Shown here piece by piece: positions 1 to 8,799 of a stretch of 49,071 nt of DNA. Origin of the DNA: Sediminibacillus massiliensis (lineage in GTDB: Bacteria; Bacillota; Bacilli; Bacillales; Amphibacillaceae); contig NZ_LT732535.1 in the NCBI RefSeq assembly GCF_900156915.1, forward strand, positions 1,824,990-1,874,060, given 5' to 3'. A program made the position numbers and the translations under genes. How positions within the stretch are numbered: the stretch's first letter is position 1; each line of letters begins with the position of its first letter. The notes under the pieces were generated by a model. The model did no database searches. It saw nothing but the letters and a program-made list of their open reading frames with translations, and was not told the origin of the DNA.

Positions 1-842
1 TGGAAAAAGTCATCGATATTGACCAGTCCCCGATCGGTCGTACGCCTAGGTCCAATCCGGCGACATATACCGGGGTATTCGATGATATCCGGGATGTATT
101 CGCCCAGACCAACGAAGCGAAAATCCGCGGCTATAAAAAAGGCCGCTTCAGTTTCAATGTGAAAGGCGGACGCTGTGAAGCATGCCGCGGCGACGGAATC
201 ATCAAAATCGAAATGCACTTTTTGCCCGACGTTTATGTCCCTTGCGAAGTGTGCCACGGCAAAAGGTACAACAGGGAAACATTGGAAGTGAAGTACAAAG
301 GCAAAAACATTGCCGATGTGTTGGATATGACGATTGAAGAATCTCTTGATTTCTTTGCCAACATCCCGAAAATCCAGCGCAAGCTCCAAACGATTTTCGA
401 TGTCGGGCTTGGCTATATCAGGCTCGGACAACCGGCAACTACTTTATCAGGCGGAGAAGCACAGCGTGTCAAACTGGCAAGTGAACTCCATCGCCGTTCC
501 AACGGTAAATCGTTGTATATACTGGATGAACCGACAACAGGGCTGCATGTGGACGATATCTCCCGTCTGCTTGAAGTATTGCAGCGTCTCGTCAACAATG
601 GCGATACAGTATTGATCATCGAGCATAACCTCGATGTCATCAAAGCTGCCGACAACATCATCGACCTCGGCCCGGAAGGCGGAGACAAAGGCGGCCAGAT
701 TATCGCAACAGGCACCCCGGAAGAAATAGCCGACCATCCACAATCCTATACAGGCAAGTACTTGAAGCCTATTTTGGAACGGGACAGAAAAAGAATGGAA
801 GACAGAATAACCAAACAGGAAAAAGTCGCACAAAATAATTAA
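1..842 (+). CDS. uvrA: UvrA excinuclease ABC subunit A (C-terminal part)
   Basis: The frame is open from the first full codon at base 3, so the gene starts outside the window; about 279 C-terminal residues are present. UvrA is the DNA-damage-sensing ATPase of nucleotide excision repair and loads UvrB on lesions. Visible are the second zinc module (CEAC...CEVC around bases 175-260), the ABC signature [12 protein letters not shown], Walker [13 protein letters not shown] and the switch histidine region [10 protein letters not shown]. The C-terminus is intact and ends in TAA just before a strong terminator. The UvrA assignment is secure; only the 5' end is missing. Confidence 0.97.
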   Translation, partial: EKVIDIDQSPIGRTPRSNPATYTGVFDDIRDVFAQTNEAKIRGYKKGRFSFNVKGGRCEACRGDGIIKIEMHFLPDVYVPCEVCHGKRYNRETLEVKYKGKNIADVLDMTIEESLDFFANIPKIQRKLQTIFDVGLGYIRLGQPATTLSGGEAQRVKLASELHRRSNGKSLYILDEPTTGLHVDDISRLLEVLQRLVNNGDTVLIIEHNLDVIKAADNIIDLGPEGGDKGGQIIATGTPEEIADHPQSYTGKYLKPILERDRKRMEDRITKQEKVAQNN

Positions 843-852
843 CAAATAACCA

Positions 853-881
853 GCCCCTCTCTCCAATAGAGGGGCATTTTT
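853..881 (+). terminator. Rho-independent terminator of uvrA
   Basis: The stem GCCCCTCT / AGAGGGGC has a 7-base loop and is followed by ATTTTT, 11 bases after the uvrA stop. Confidence 0.9.
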
Positions 882-943
882 GCATACTTATCAGGGTGTA
901 CTCGTCCCGCTTTTTACTTACTTTTAAGGTTCAAAGTAGAGGG

Positions 944-1275
944 AAACTGCGACATAGTGACAATTCTATTTTTTGAAGCTTATGCTGTTCTGCCTTCGCT
1001 TTTAGGGATTTTCTGAATTTTGATGTTAGGAATACCTCATGTTAGACATACTTTGGAACAACTTCTCACTTGATCAGAAAAACGAATGAAGCGGAGGAAA
1101 AATGCGAGACTCCAGTGGGAAAGGAACAGTCTGAAGACCCCGCAGGGCGCTTTTCCCGAGGAGGCTGAAGCGTTCCCCACGGAAAGCGAGTATTTTTCCG
1201 CAGCGCTGGACTACCACTCAATCCAAAAAGGATGGAAGGAAGTTCCGTTAAGTGAAGTTAGCTATGTCGCAGTTT
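944..1275 (+). repeat. MITE-like repeat, copy A (332 bp)
   Basis: The ends are a perfect 14-bp inverted repeat, AAACTGCGACATAG (944-957) and CTATGTCGCAGTTT (1262-1275). Inside are an AT-rich linker (about 985-1080) and a GC-rich class 1 core (about 1090-1205) bounded by GCGGAGGAAAAAT-like and ATTTTTCCGC sequences. It has no credible gene. Against the long copies at 26261 and 40608 it lacks the class 2 core, so it looks like an internal deletion derivative. It fills the uvrA 3' intergenic space, and its right end lies 38 bases from the stop of the next gene. Confidence 0.85.
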
Positions 1276-1312
1276 ATGGATACTGTTCAACAGCAGCGAT
1301 GTACGATGTTTT

Positions 1313-2170
1313 TTATACTGACTGCAACAAGCCTTGGAGCCGGGCTTTGTTATGTTTCAGGGCTTCTGCCGTTGTCAGGGCTCCGCTGAAGTCTTCCATT
1401 CCGATATAGCCATCATAGCCCACGGCTTTTAAATCAAGCAAAACTTGTTTCCAATCTACTACTCCTTTTTCCAGCAAGGACCATTTCGCCTGCCAGACGG
1501 AGGTACCACCCTCTTGCTCTTCGGTGACGTGCCACGTCGCATTTTTCGCATGGACATGCGCTAAATAAGGCCCTAGCAACTCCATCCCCATCCGGTAATT
1601 TTCATAACCTTCATGGACCATGTTGCCCGGATCATACAAGACACCGATGTGGTCCGGATCGAACGGACTGACCAATCGATGAGCAAGACCGGCACTTGGC
1701 GCAATTGTTAGATGATGTGTCTCGACTAAACCTTTGACGTTATACTGCTTGCACATCTGCTCTACTTCTGAAAGATACTCGACAGCACCCTTGAATAAAT
1801 CATTATAGTTGGCTGACCGGTCATATTTCGGAACACCTACGCGTATATGAGAAGCTCCCAGTTTTTGTGCAACTTGCAGGACGTGTTCGGTCGAAGTCAA
1901 ATCACCAGACGTTAAGTATGGAGTAACACTTGTCACTTCGATGCCATTTTCCCTCGTAAGCGCTGATAATTGTTCTAATTCTGCTTCAGAACTATCAGGT
2001 GAGATGGTACACAAATTATTTCGCCAAAAACTTGGTTGTTCTTGTCTCAATTCATCCGGTGTCTCTTTAAAACGCCATTCTACTCCGTCATAGCCTGACT
2101 CTTTCAATAGGGGGACTAACTCTTCCGGGGTTACATCTGGTGCCATCACTGTAAATACAGAAAATTTCAT
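1313..2170 (-). CDS. Sugar phosphate isomerase/epimerase (xylose isomerase-like TIM barrel)
   Basis: 285 residues, close to the usual length for this family. The sequence opens KFSVFTVMAPDVTPEELVPLLKE and has SGYDGVEWRF, VETHHLTIAPS, LYDPGNMVHEG and YIGMEDFSG, which supply the metal-binding Glu/Asp/His residues of AP_endonuc_2 barrels (IolE/IolH and hexulose isomerase relatives). The substrate cannot be read from sequence. AGGCGG lies just upstream of the ATG. It is 65 bases downstream of a Gfo/Idh/MocA dehydrogenase on the same strand with no terminator between, so the pair is probably one catabolic operon for a sugar, inositol or similar polyol. Confidence 0.85.
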   Translation of the reverse strand: MKFSVFTVMAPDVTPEELVPLLKESGYDGVEWRFKETPDELRQEQPSFWRNNLCTISPDSSEAELEQLSALTRENGIEVTSVTPYLTSGDLTSTEHVLQVAQKLGASHIRVGVPKYDRSANYNDLFKGAVEYLSEVEQMCKQYNVKGLVETHHLTIAPSAGLAHRLVSPFDPDHIGVLYDPGNMVHEGYENYRMGMELLGPYLAHVHAKNATWHVTEEQEGGTSVWQAKWSLLEKGVVDWKQVLLDLKAVGYDGYIGMEDFSGALTTAEALKHNKARLQGLLQSV

Positions 2171-2235
2171 TATGTTTCCGCCTCTCCATCGATTATAGTT
2201 GGCAATATCCTCCGCTACTTTGGACTTCTTTTATC

Positions 2236-3396
2236 CTAATAGGTTCCTTCCACATTGAGCGCTATATTGTTTCCTTCTTTTTTCACAGTGGACGTGGATA
2301 TCTTCTCCTGCAAATGCTTGTAATAGAGTTCTTCATCCAAAGGCAGTTCAACCCAGTCATCAATCCAAGTAGATAACTGCATGGAATTGGAAAGCGTCAA
2401 CCCTTTAATTCCTTCCACGCCAGGTGCCAGTAATGGTGTTCCGTTTAAAATAGCGTCCACGAAGTTCTGGGTTATGCCGCGGTGTGCTGTTTCTGTCCCT
2501 GTGATCGGAACTTCCACTTTCCAGCATTCCGGTGCGCCGAACCCACCTTTAAATTCCCGGTTAAATTCAGGTTCGGGAACTCTTAATCGCCAGAAATCCA
2601 TTTTGCCGTTTTCCACGACCACTTTACCGCGATCACCTGCGATTTCGAGCCTGTTTGTCCCTGGTGCCTCTCCAGTAGTCGTAATAAAAACAGCTGTTGC
2701 GCCATTTTCGTACTCGGCATAAGCCGTCACATCATCTTCCACTTCAATATTCCTGTGCTTGCCGAATTGACAAAATGCCCTCATTCTTGTCGGCATCATC
2801 CCTGTCATCCATTGCCATAAATCCAGTTGATGCGGGCATTGGTTGATCAACACCCCTCCACCTTCTCCTGCCCATGTCGCACGCCATCCACCAGAATCGT
2901 AATAACTCTGCGAGCGATACCAGTTGGTAATCAGCCAATTTATCCGTCGGATTTCTCCCAGTTCTCCGGATTGAATCAAATCGCGCAGTTTTTGGTAAAG
3001 TGGGTTGGTACGCTGATTGAACATCATCGAAAACACTTTGCCGCTCTTTTCTGCTGCTTCATTCATTTCACGAACTTGACGGGTAAACACACCTGCAGGC
3101 TTTTCACACAGAACATGAAGCCCATATTCAAAAGCTTTAATCGCCAAGTAAGAGTGATCATAGTGCGGTGTGGCAATAATGACAGCATCCACCAGACCTG
3201 ACTCGAAGAACTCCTCTTCATTTGTAAACACTCTTACCCCATCATCCAAATTTTTTTCAAGCCATTCCGCCCGTTCCTTACTATTGTCCAGTACCGCAGT
3301 TAACACTGCCCCATTAACCACTTTTTCCTGAAGATAACTCGCATGTGCAAATCCCATCGTTCCGACACCGATAATACCTAACCTGACTTCGGCCAT
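2236..3396 (-). CDS. Gfo/Idh/MocA family NAD(P)-dependent oxidoreductase
   Basis: 386 residues. The N-terminal Rossmann fold has LGIIGVGTMGFAH, and the family's CEKP motif follows (LCEKPAGVF, about residues 96-104). The C-terminal alpha/beta substrate domain includes GGWRATWAGEGGGVLINQCPHQLD, whose His is a usual catalytic residue. Such enzymes oxidise or reduce sugars and cyclitols. First gene of a two-gene unit with the TIM-barrel isomerase. A candidate cre lies 48-61 bases upstream of the ATG, suggesting carbon catabolite control. The exact substrate is unknown, and no transporter or dedicated regulator is adjacent. Confidence 0.88.
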   Translation of the reverse strand: MAEVRLGIIGVGTMGFAHASYLQEKVVNGAVLTAVLDNSKERAEWLEKNLDDGVRVFTNEEEFFESGLVDAVIIATPHYDHSYLAIKAFEYGLHVLCEKPAGVFTRQVREMNEAAEKSGKVFSMMFNQRTNPLYQKLRDLIQSGELGEIRRINWLITNWYRSQSYYDSGGWRATWAGEGGGVLINQCPHQLDLWQWMTGMMPTRMRAFCQFGKHRNIEVEDDVTAYAEYENGATAVFITTTGEAPGTNRLEIAGDRGKVVVENGKMDFWRLRVPEPEFNREFKGGFGAPECWKVEVPITGTETAHRGITQNFVDAILNGTPLLAPGVEGIKGLTLSNSMQLSTWIDDWVELPLDEELYYKHLQEKISTSTVKKEGNNIALNVEGTY

Positions 3397-3443
3397 TTTA
3401 CATTCGCCCTTTCTCTTGAAGATTTTATTCCTGACAAACTTTA

Positions 3444-3457
3444 TGTTAACGCTTACA
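3444..3457 (-). promoter_or_regulatory. Candidate catabolite responsive element (cre)
   Basis: TGTTAACGCTTACA matches the CcpA cre consensus TGWAARCGYTWNCA with one mismatch and sits in a 12/16 palindrome, upstream of the oxidoreductase-isomerase pair. A dedicated LacI-family repressor could use the same site. I see no other feature in the rest of the 3397-3693 gap. Confidence 0.5.
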
Positions 3458-3693
3458 TTATTAGGTATAATCTACTAGCTTCATCCTTTCTATCGAAGAA
3501 ATTCACTTCTTTGTTTCTCGTTATTTTACTAGCAATCTGGATGAATGTCTTATTAATATAAGAACCAAATTCTCAAAAACGGAAATAATTCTGGAAGTTA
3601 GCCGGTAAATCTCTTTCTATTTAACTTGCTATTCCTATAGCTGTTCACCTGATTTTAAGCCCATTATATTAGTTTCCGGTTTTATCATAATTC

Positions 3694-3739
3694 AAAAAAA
3701 AACAGCCCCCTCCAGGCAAACCATCAGAGAAGGCTGTTT
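3694..3739 (-). terminator. Rho-independent terminator after the secreted heptad-repeat gene
   Basis: On the minus strand AACAGCC...GGCTGTT is followed by a run of nine T. It starts just past the stop codon at 3743-3745. Confidence 0.8.
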
Positions 3740-3742
3740 GTA

Positions 3743-5560
3743 TTAGTTAAACAAAGCAAGCAGGCGATCCCAGAAACTTTCTTGCTCTTCCTCTTGCTGC
3801 ACTTCTTGCTTTTCTTCTTCCATTTTGATACTTTCTGTCTTGATAATGAATTGGACGTTTTCAACCTTCTTATTCTCTGTCGAAACGAAGGAAACCGGTT
3901 GGAAATCGGATTTATCGTAATCATTCATCATCTCATCGATTTCCTGTTGCATTTGGTCAGGTACATCACTGGTTGCCGATGCTAATTCGGATGTTCCTTC
4001 ATGCAATTCAGCTGCACCTTTTTCCAGTTCTGCCGTTCCATCCGTTAATCCGGCGATACCACCATGTAGTTCCTCGTAGGAGCCTGCCAGTTCTGCTACC
4101 CCATCTGTATATTTTTTCAGTCCAGAATGGAAATTTCCATAGTTAGCAGAAAGTGCCTGCAATCCATCCTGCAATTGTTTCATCGATTCATCTATATCCA
4201 TATTGTCGAGACTGTTTGCAATTTCATCTGCCATCGTTGTTAGATTCGAACTCATCTCATTCAGCGATCCTGCAACTGTTTCTAATGTAGGGCTGACGGC
4301 TGTGAACGCTTCTTGTACCTTTGCGTAAGTTGCTTTCGTCGTGCGGGCTGCTTTATAATTTTTCACCAACTGTTCGATTACTTGTTGATCTGCTCCACTT
4401 TCATATAAGCCCTGTATATCTTCTTCAGGAATTTCATTGTCCGGAATGGCGGCTATCGCCTCATCCATTGCCTGGTATGCCTGGCCGTACTGATCTTTCA
4501 GATTAACAAGACCGGATTCAGCCTCTTGCAAACCGCCTGCGATTTGACGCAAGCCATCCTCCAGCTGATTGAATTCACTTATATTCATTTCACCAGAGCC
4601 AGCTCCGACTGCTTCGCTCATTTGTTGTAGAGATTCCTTGATGGAAGCAGAACCTTCCAATAAGCCGGCAGAGTTATTTTGAAGTTCATTAATTCCGTTT
4701 TTATATTGTGCCGATCCGTCATAAAGGCCGGCGACGCCATCGTTCAACTCAGCTATGCCATTGGTCAGTTCACCGACACCACGATCGACTTCCTTAGTGG
4801 CATCTGCCAAAGTGGTCATTTCACTTTTCATTTCTTCGGTGTTGGGCTCATCAATAGACATGGATGACGGCATGGCATTGATTTCGATTGCGTCCATTTC
4901 CATATCTGTCACATCGGCATCGACCGTGAAGCTTTCTTCTTTTTCAGGCATGACAGTAAACGTCACTTGCCTGTTTTTACCGGCATTGGCCACTGTGCCA
5001 TTCGGTGCTTCAATGTTTTCATAAATTCCCGAATCAAATGTTAGGGATATTTGCAGCAAATAGTTTTCAAAAAAGGTAGATTCAGCTTCTTCATTTCGGG
5101 AAGTATCGATTTGGATTTCAAGGTGCCCGTCTTTCCCCGGGAGTTCTTCCGGGACGATTGTTTCGCCGTCCAGCTGATAAGAAACGTCGATATTCCATGG
5201 CAGGGGTTTACCCTCCAGATTTCCTTGATAATAAAATTCCTCTGCATCTGTCGAAAACTCGACGCGGTCATTATTTAATTTGATCTCAGTCAAATCGGTC
5301 AAGTTCTGGACACTTGTATAAGGCCCATGATCGATAATTTCTCCTGCTTCTTTTATGGTGAAGTTATTGACCACATACATGTTCTGTTGATTTCCGCCAG
5401 CATCTAGTGTCGCATAGACAACCTCATCTTTGCCGGTATAAGTTCCTTCCCCTTGAGTGATTTCTTCGTCAGAAGACCCGTTTTCTTCCGCAGAAACAAG
5501 GGTGGTCGGCAAAACCAGCAGAATTGCGGTGAAAGCCGCCGTTAGTCGAGTTAATCTCAT
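3743..5560 (-). CDS. Secreted X-X-X-Leu-X-X-Gly heptad-repeat protein (YhgE/Pip-like), MMPL partner
   Basis: 605 residues. An N-terminal signal peptide (RLTRLTAAFTAILLVLPTTLVSAEE) precedes a beta-rich extracellular region (about 30-230). A long helical region follows, with repeated LxxG heptads such as VDRGVGELTNGIAELNDG, and again near 470-540 (LAGSYEELHGGIAGLTDG). This pattern is known from YhgE/Pip-type proteins (TIGR03057). Unlike classical YhgE I see no C-terminal membrane segments; the end is acidic. The first codon overlaps the last base of the upstream MMPL transporter gene, so the two are translationally coupled. I infer an extracytoplasmic accessory of the exporter; the cargo is unknown. 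Confidence 0.75.
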   Translation of the reverse strand: MRLTRLTAAFTAILLVLPTTLVSAEENGSSDEEITQGEGTYTGKDEVVYATLDAGGNQQNMYVVNNFTIKEAGEIIDHGPYTSVQNLTDLTEIKLNNDRVEFSTDAEEFYYQGNLEGKPLPWNIDVSYQLDGETIVPEELPGKDGHLEIQIDTSRNEEAESTFFENYLLQISLTFDSGIYENIEAPNGTVANAGKNRQVTFTVMPEKEESFTVDADVTDMEMDAIEINAMPSSMSIDEPNTEEMKSEMTTLADATKEVDRGVGELTNGIAELNDGVAGLYDGSAQYKNGINELQNNSAGLLEGSASIKESLQQMSEAVGAGSGEMNISEFNQLEDGLRQIAGGLQEAESGLVNLKDQYGQAYQAMDEAIAAIPDNEIPEEDIQGLYESGADQQVIEQLVKNYKAARTTKATYAKVQEAFTAVSPTLETVAGSLNEMSSNLTTMADEIANSLDNMDIDESMKQLQDGLQALSANYGNFHSGLKKYTDGVAELAGSYEELHGGIAGLTDGTAELEKGAAELHEGTSELASATSDVPDQMQQEIDEMMNDYDKSDFQPVSFVSTENKKVENVQFIIKTESIKMEEEKQEVQQEEEQESFWDRLLALFN

Positions 5561-7614
5561 TATTCTTTCCCCCTATAAAAATGTGCTTTCCATGTTGTTT
5601 TTTCAATCACACGATCGAAGATAACCAACAAGGCCGGCAGGACAAATACAACCATGACAAACGCGAGCAACGCCCCTCTACCCAGCAGTAAACCAATCGA
5701 AGATACAATCGGATTTGAGGAGGTGATCCATAAAATAAATCCGACACTGGATAATATAGATGCCGACACAAAAATCGCAAATATCTTATCGTCGATTGTT
5801 TTCTTAATAGCCTTTAATGCGGGCATCTCTTTCCTTAATAAGTAATAATTTTCCGTGAACAAAATCCCATAGTCCACCGTAGCTGCCAGCTGAATCGTGC
5901 TAATCAGCAAATATCCCACATACACAAGCGATGTATCCGCAAAATAAGGTACAGCCAGGTTGATCCACACCGACGCCTGAATCGTCAACAGCAAGACAAC
6001 AGGGATTGATATCGAACGGAACGTAATCAAAAGCACGACCGCAACCGAAATAACGGTCAACAAGTTGACTAGTGTATTGTCTTTTTGAACAATGTTTTTC
6101 ATATCGTACAGGGTGACACTCTCACCCAACAGATGATTTTCTTCATAATAGGAGTCGGCAGTTTCCTGTACTTGCTCTATCAGCGAAAAGGCCGCATCCC
6201 CTTCTGCATCCGTTTCTGTATAGAGGGTAACCCTGGAATAGTCATCGGAATAAAACTGCTCTGTCACCGATTCTTCCAGGTAATCAGGAGGAATAGCCGT
6301 GCTGACCATATTTACATAAGCAAGAACACTTGAAACATCTTCAAGATTTTCTAAGTCCTGCACGAGTTCTTCTTCTTTCGCTCTATCACCAGACGGCACC
6401 AGCAGCACTATCGGTGTGTTTTTCCCGAATTCCTTTTCAATAGCCGCTACATCCTGCCCCTCCCTGGTATTCTCAGGATGTTCACCCGTACCGTAAATAA
6501 ACGATGTATTGTTTTGTGCCAAAAAGGCAGGAACGATTAAAAGCAAGACGAGAACCAAACTCGGTATTCTGAATTTCATCACGCGCTTGCCGATACCTTT
6601 AAAGTCGGGCACCAATTGCCGATGCTTGGTACGATCAATCCAGTGGTAAAACATCAAAGTCAATGCTGGCAAAAACACCATGACACTGATGAAGCTTAAC
6701 AGAATACCTTTTAATAGATTCAGACCCAGGTCTGCGCCAATGCCGAAGTCCATGAATGTTAATGCAGTAAAACCGAAAAAGGTGGTCGATGCACTGGCTA
6801 CAATAGCCGGAAACGACCGTTTTATGGCCAGTTTCATTGCCTCGGCAGGGTCGGAAACTTCTTTTCGGTAATCGGAAAAACTATGGAGCAGGAAGATTGC
6901 GTAGTCCAATGAAACGGCAAGCTGCAAAATAGGCGCAACAGACTGTGTGACAAAGGATACTTCTCCCATAAAGATATTCGTCCCTAAATTGATTAGGATC
7001 GAAACACCGATCGCCGTCAAAAAGAAGACGGGTTCCATCCAGGAATTCGTGGATAAAACCAAAATTAAAATAATGATCGGCACCAGTAATGCACCCGCAT
7101 ATAAGGATTCATTACCAGCCATCTTCTGCGAGGACGCAGTATTAACCGCTTCACCAGCCACTGCATTCTCTTCCCCGATCAGTTCATAAATGTCATCGGT
7201 GGCTTCCACTTCATAGCCTTCGCTGATAGTGACGGAAAACAATGCCGCGTTATTTTGGTAATAAGATTCTACCGTGTCATCATTGGCCATTTCGAGAGGA
7301 ACTTTCAAGTCGACCGCGTCGTCCAGCCAAGTGACTCCGCTTATCCCCTCAATGGATTCCAGCTTCTGTTTATAGTTCAACGCTTCGGTTATGGAAACAT
7401 CTTTTACCATCACCCGAGCATTTGCTACAGGATCATCAAATTCTTCTTCCATCAAATCCATCGCTTTCATCGATGGGGCATCTTCCGGAAGATAATCAAC
7501 CATGTTGTAATTGACTGATACGGCAAATTGCGCGATCGTACTAAGTACTGCAACGATAATAAATGTTATGACAATGCTTTTTTTATGCTTGATAATTCGA
7601 GTTGTTAAGTCAAT
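5560..7614 (-). CDS. MMPL/RND-family exporter (probable non-ATG start)
   Basis: Member of the MMPL family (YdfJ/YdgH-like lipid or drug exporters of the RND superfamily). There are two halves, each with an extracellular loop domain and a membrane bundle; SLDYAIFLLHSF and TVDYGILFTENYY are the paired TM4 motifs. The first in-frame ATG is at 7503, but the frame continues upstream to a stop at 7621 and encodes RIIKHKKSIVITFIIVAVLS, the expected first membrane helix, followed by NYNMVDYLPEDAPS. AGAGG lies 7-10 bases before in-frame CTT (7617) and ATT (7614), so I place the start there; starting at 7503 would delete TM1. A small frameshift near the start is the alternative. Confidence 0.82.
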   Translation of the reverse strand: MDLTTRIIKHKKSIVITFIIVAVLSTIAQFAVSVNYNMVDYLPEDAPSMKAMDLMEEEFDDPVANARVMVKDVSITEALNYKQKLESIEGISGVTWLDDAVDLKVPLEMANDDTVESYYQNNAALFSVTISEGYEVEATDDIYELIGEENAVAGEAVNTASSQKMAGNESLYAGALLVPIIILILVLSTNSWMEPVFFLTAIGVSILINLGTNIFMGEVSFVTQSVAPILQLAVSLDYAIFLLHSFSDYRKEVSDPAEAMKLAIKRSFPAIVASASTTFFGFTALTFMDFGIGADLGLNLLKGILLSFISVMVFLPALTLMFYHWIDRTKHRQLVPDFKGIGKRVMKFRIPSLVLVLLLIVPAFLAQNNTSFIYGTGEHPENTREGQDVAAIEKEFGKNTPIVLLVPSGDRAKEEELVQDLENLEDVSSVLAYVNMVSTAIPPDYLEESVTEQFYSDDYSRVTLYTETDAEGDAAFSLIEQVQETADSYYEENHLLGESVTLYDMKNIVQKDNTLVNLLTVISVAVVLLITFRSISIPVVLLLTIQASVWINLAVPYFADTSLVYVGYLLISTIQLAATVDYGILFTENYYLLRKEMPALKAIKKTIDDKIFAIFVSASILSSVGFILWITSSNPIVSSIGLLLGRGALLAFVMVVFVLPALLVIFDRVIEKTTWKAHFYRGKE

Positions 7615-7657
7615 AAGGCTTCATCCTCTCTTGCCAATACCTTTCATACATTCTAAT

Positions 7658-7686
7658 ATTGTATTGACACTCTGTTGGATATTCAA
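7658..7686 (-). promoter_or_regulatory. Promoter of the MMPL operon
   Basis: Minus strand: -35 TTGAAT (7686-7681), a 17-base spacer, and -10 TACAAT (7663-7658). The TGTTGGATATTCAACA operator covers the -35 and part of the spacer, which is good placement for repression. Confidence 0.6.
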
Positions 7687-7688
7687 CA
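7673..7688. promoter_or_regulatory. Candidate TetR operator 1
   Basis: TGTTGGATATTCAACA is an inverted repeat (TGTTG/CAACA, 6-base spacer) overlapping the MMPL promoter. A near copy is found at 7736-7750. Confidence 0.55.
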
Positions 7689-7735
7689 AACAGTTTTATA
7701 ATATGCGTTATTTTTCCAACACAATGTTGTGAAAG

Positions 7736-7750
7736 TGTTGGATATTAACA
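7736..7750. promoter_or_regulatory. Candidate TetR operator 2
   Basis: TGTTGGATATTAACA repeats operator 1 with one base missing. It lies 30 bases before the regulator's start codon. The palindrome-like CCAACAC...GTGTTGG (about 7716-7741) overlaps it, so the intergenic region holds several TGTTG half-sites, as expected for autorepression plus control of the divergent exporter. Confidence 0.5.
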
Positions 7751-7779
7751 AATTTGTAACAAAAGGAGCTTTTAGCACA

Positions 7780-8346
7780 GTGAGTGAAAAGCTGGATAGA
7801 CGAAAGAAATATACGAGGAAAGTGTTGAAGGAAAGTCTGATTGCGTTGCTGGCAAAAAAGCCGCTTTCTAATATTACCGTAAAAGAAATATGTGAATTGG
7901 CCGATATCAATCGGTCCACCTTCTATACCCATTATGCCGATCAGTACGACTTGCTTCACAAGATGGAAGAAGAAGTAACCGAAGATATGAATAATTACTT
8001 GCATAACTACACCTATTCTATGGGTGAAGAATCGATTCAAATGACGGAAAAAATATTGGAATATATCACAGAAAATAGCTTCATGTTCCACACACTGTTG
8101 AACAAGGATGCCATCCCGACTTTTGAAAAAAGAATGATGGAGCTTGCCCGCGGGTTCATGATTGATAACTTGATGAGTGATAACAATTTTAAGAGGGAAG
8201 AGTCGAAGTATTTAAGTACATTTGTGATCAGCGGGGCGATCCATGTCATCAAAGACTGGATCGAGAATGATATGGACCAGTCCCCGAAAGAAATGGCTGT
8301 GATGATCAATAATTTTATCAATGAAGGCCTATCTAATATAAATTAA
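7780..8346 (+). CDS. TetR/AcrR family transcriptional regulator
   Basis: 188 residues from the chosen GTG at 7780, preceded by AAAAGGAG 12 bases upstream; an earlier in-frame GTG at 7729 has no ribosome binding site and would overlap operator 2. The N-terminal helix-turn-helix is clear: KKPLSNITVKEICELADINRSTFYTHYADQYDLL (about 25-60). The remaining helical domain resembles the TetR_C_8-type ligand-binding domains of Firmicutes (weak judgement). Divergently transcribed from the MMPL exporter and its secreted partner, it is presumably their local repressor; the inducer is unknown. Confidence 0.88.
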   Translation: MSEKLDRRKKYTRKVLKESLIALLAKKPLSNITVKEICELADINRSTFYTHYADQYDLLHKMEEEVTEDMNNYLHNYTYSMGEESIQMTEKILEYITENSFMFHTLLNKDAIPTFEKRMMELARGFMIDNLMSDNNFKREESKYLSTFVISGAIHVIKDWIENDMDQSPKEMAVMINNFINEGLSNIN

Positions 8347-8577
8347 CAACTAAACCCACTCACAACAAAAAGACTGCCAACACCTGAAACACAACAGCCG
8401 GCAGCCTAGCGTTATAAAGCTTTCTTTCGTTAATCTTAATAGTTCCAGTAGAGAGGAACTGCGACCTAGTGAAAATTCTATTTTCGTGTGGCTTCTTGTT
8501 ATCCTGATTTTAGTTGAAAGCTAACCCAGCGCTGCGGAAAAATACTCCCTTTCCGGGGGCAGAACACGTAGACTGAT

Positions 8578-8589
8578 ATGAACGAAACT
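8578..8589 (+). repeat. Left subterminal inverted repeat of the IS
   Basis: ATGAACGAAACT, an exact inverted match to 10270-10281. AGCCCC-like sequence follows inside on both sides, extending the similarity imperfectly. Confidence 0.85.
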
Positions 8590-8799
8590 GTCAAGCCCCG
8601 TTCAGATAAATATACTTTTGGCCAGCTTCAAATAAAGAGTCTTTTTAGGCTCTTTTGATCTTTTGATTCTTACGTTTCCATCCATATTCTTGCTAGCGCT
8701 ATTCCTTCTTCTTAGCTTGCCAACTACTTTTCAGATGACTGAAACCCTGCTAAAAGCTAAGAATGATGGAATTATGTACCTCCTTTTTTTACACGAAGG

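Noticed and set aside
1086-1409. Open frame of about 107 codons on the plus strand
   Set aside because: It runs through the repeat core and into the antisense of the isomerase gene; the other repeat copies do not keep the frame.
8370-8406. Terminator of the TetR gene
   Set aside because: A CTGCC/GGCAG hairpin exists but its T run is on the minus strand only, and no minus-strand gene feeds into it; left unannotated.
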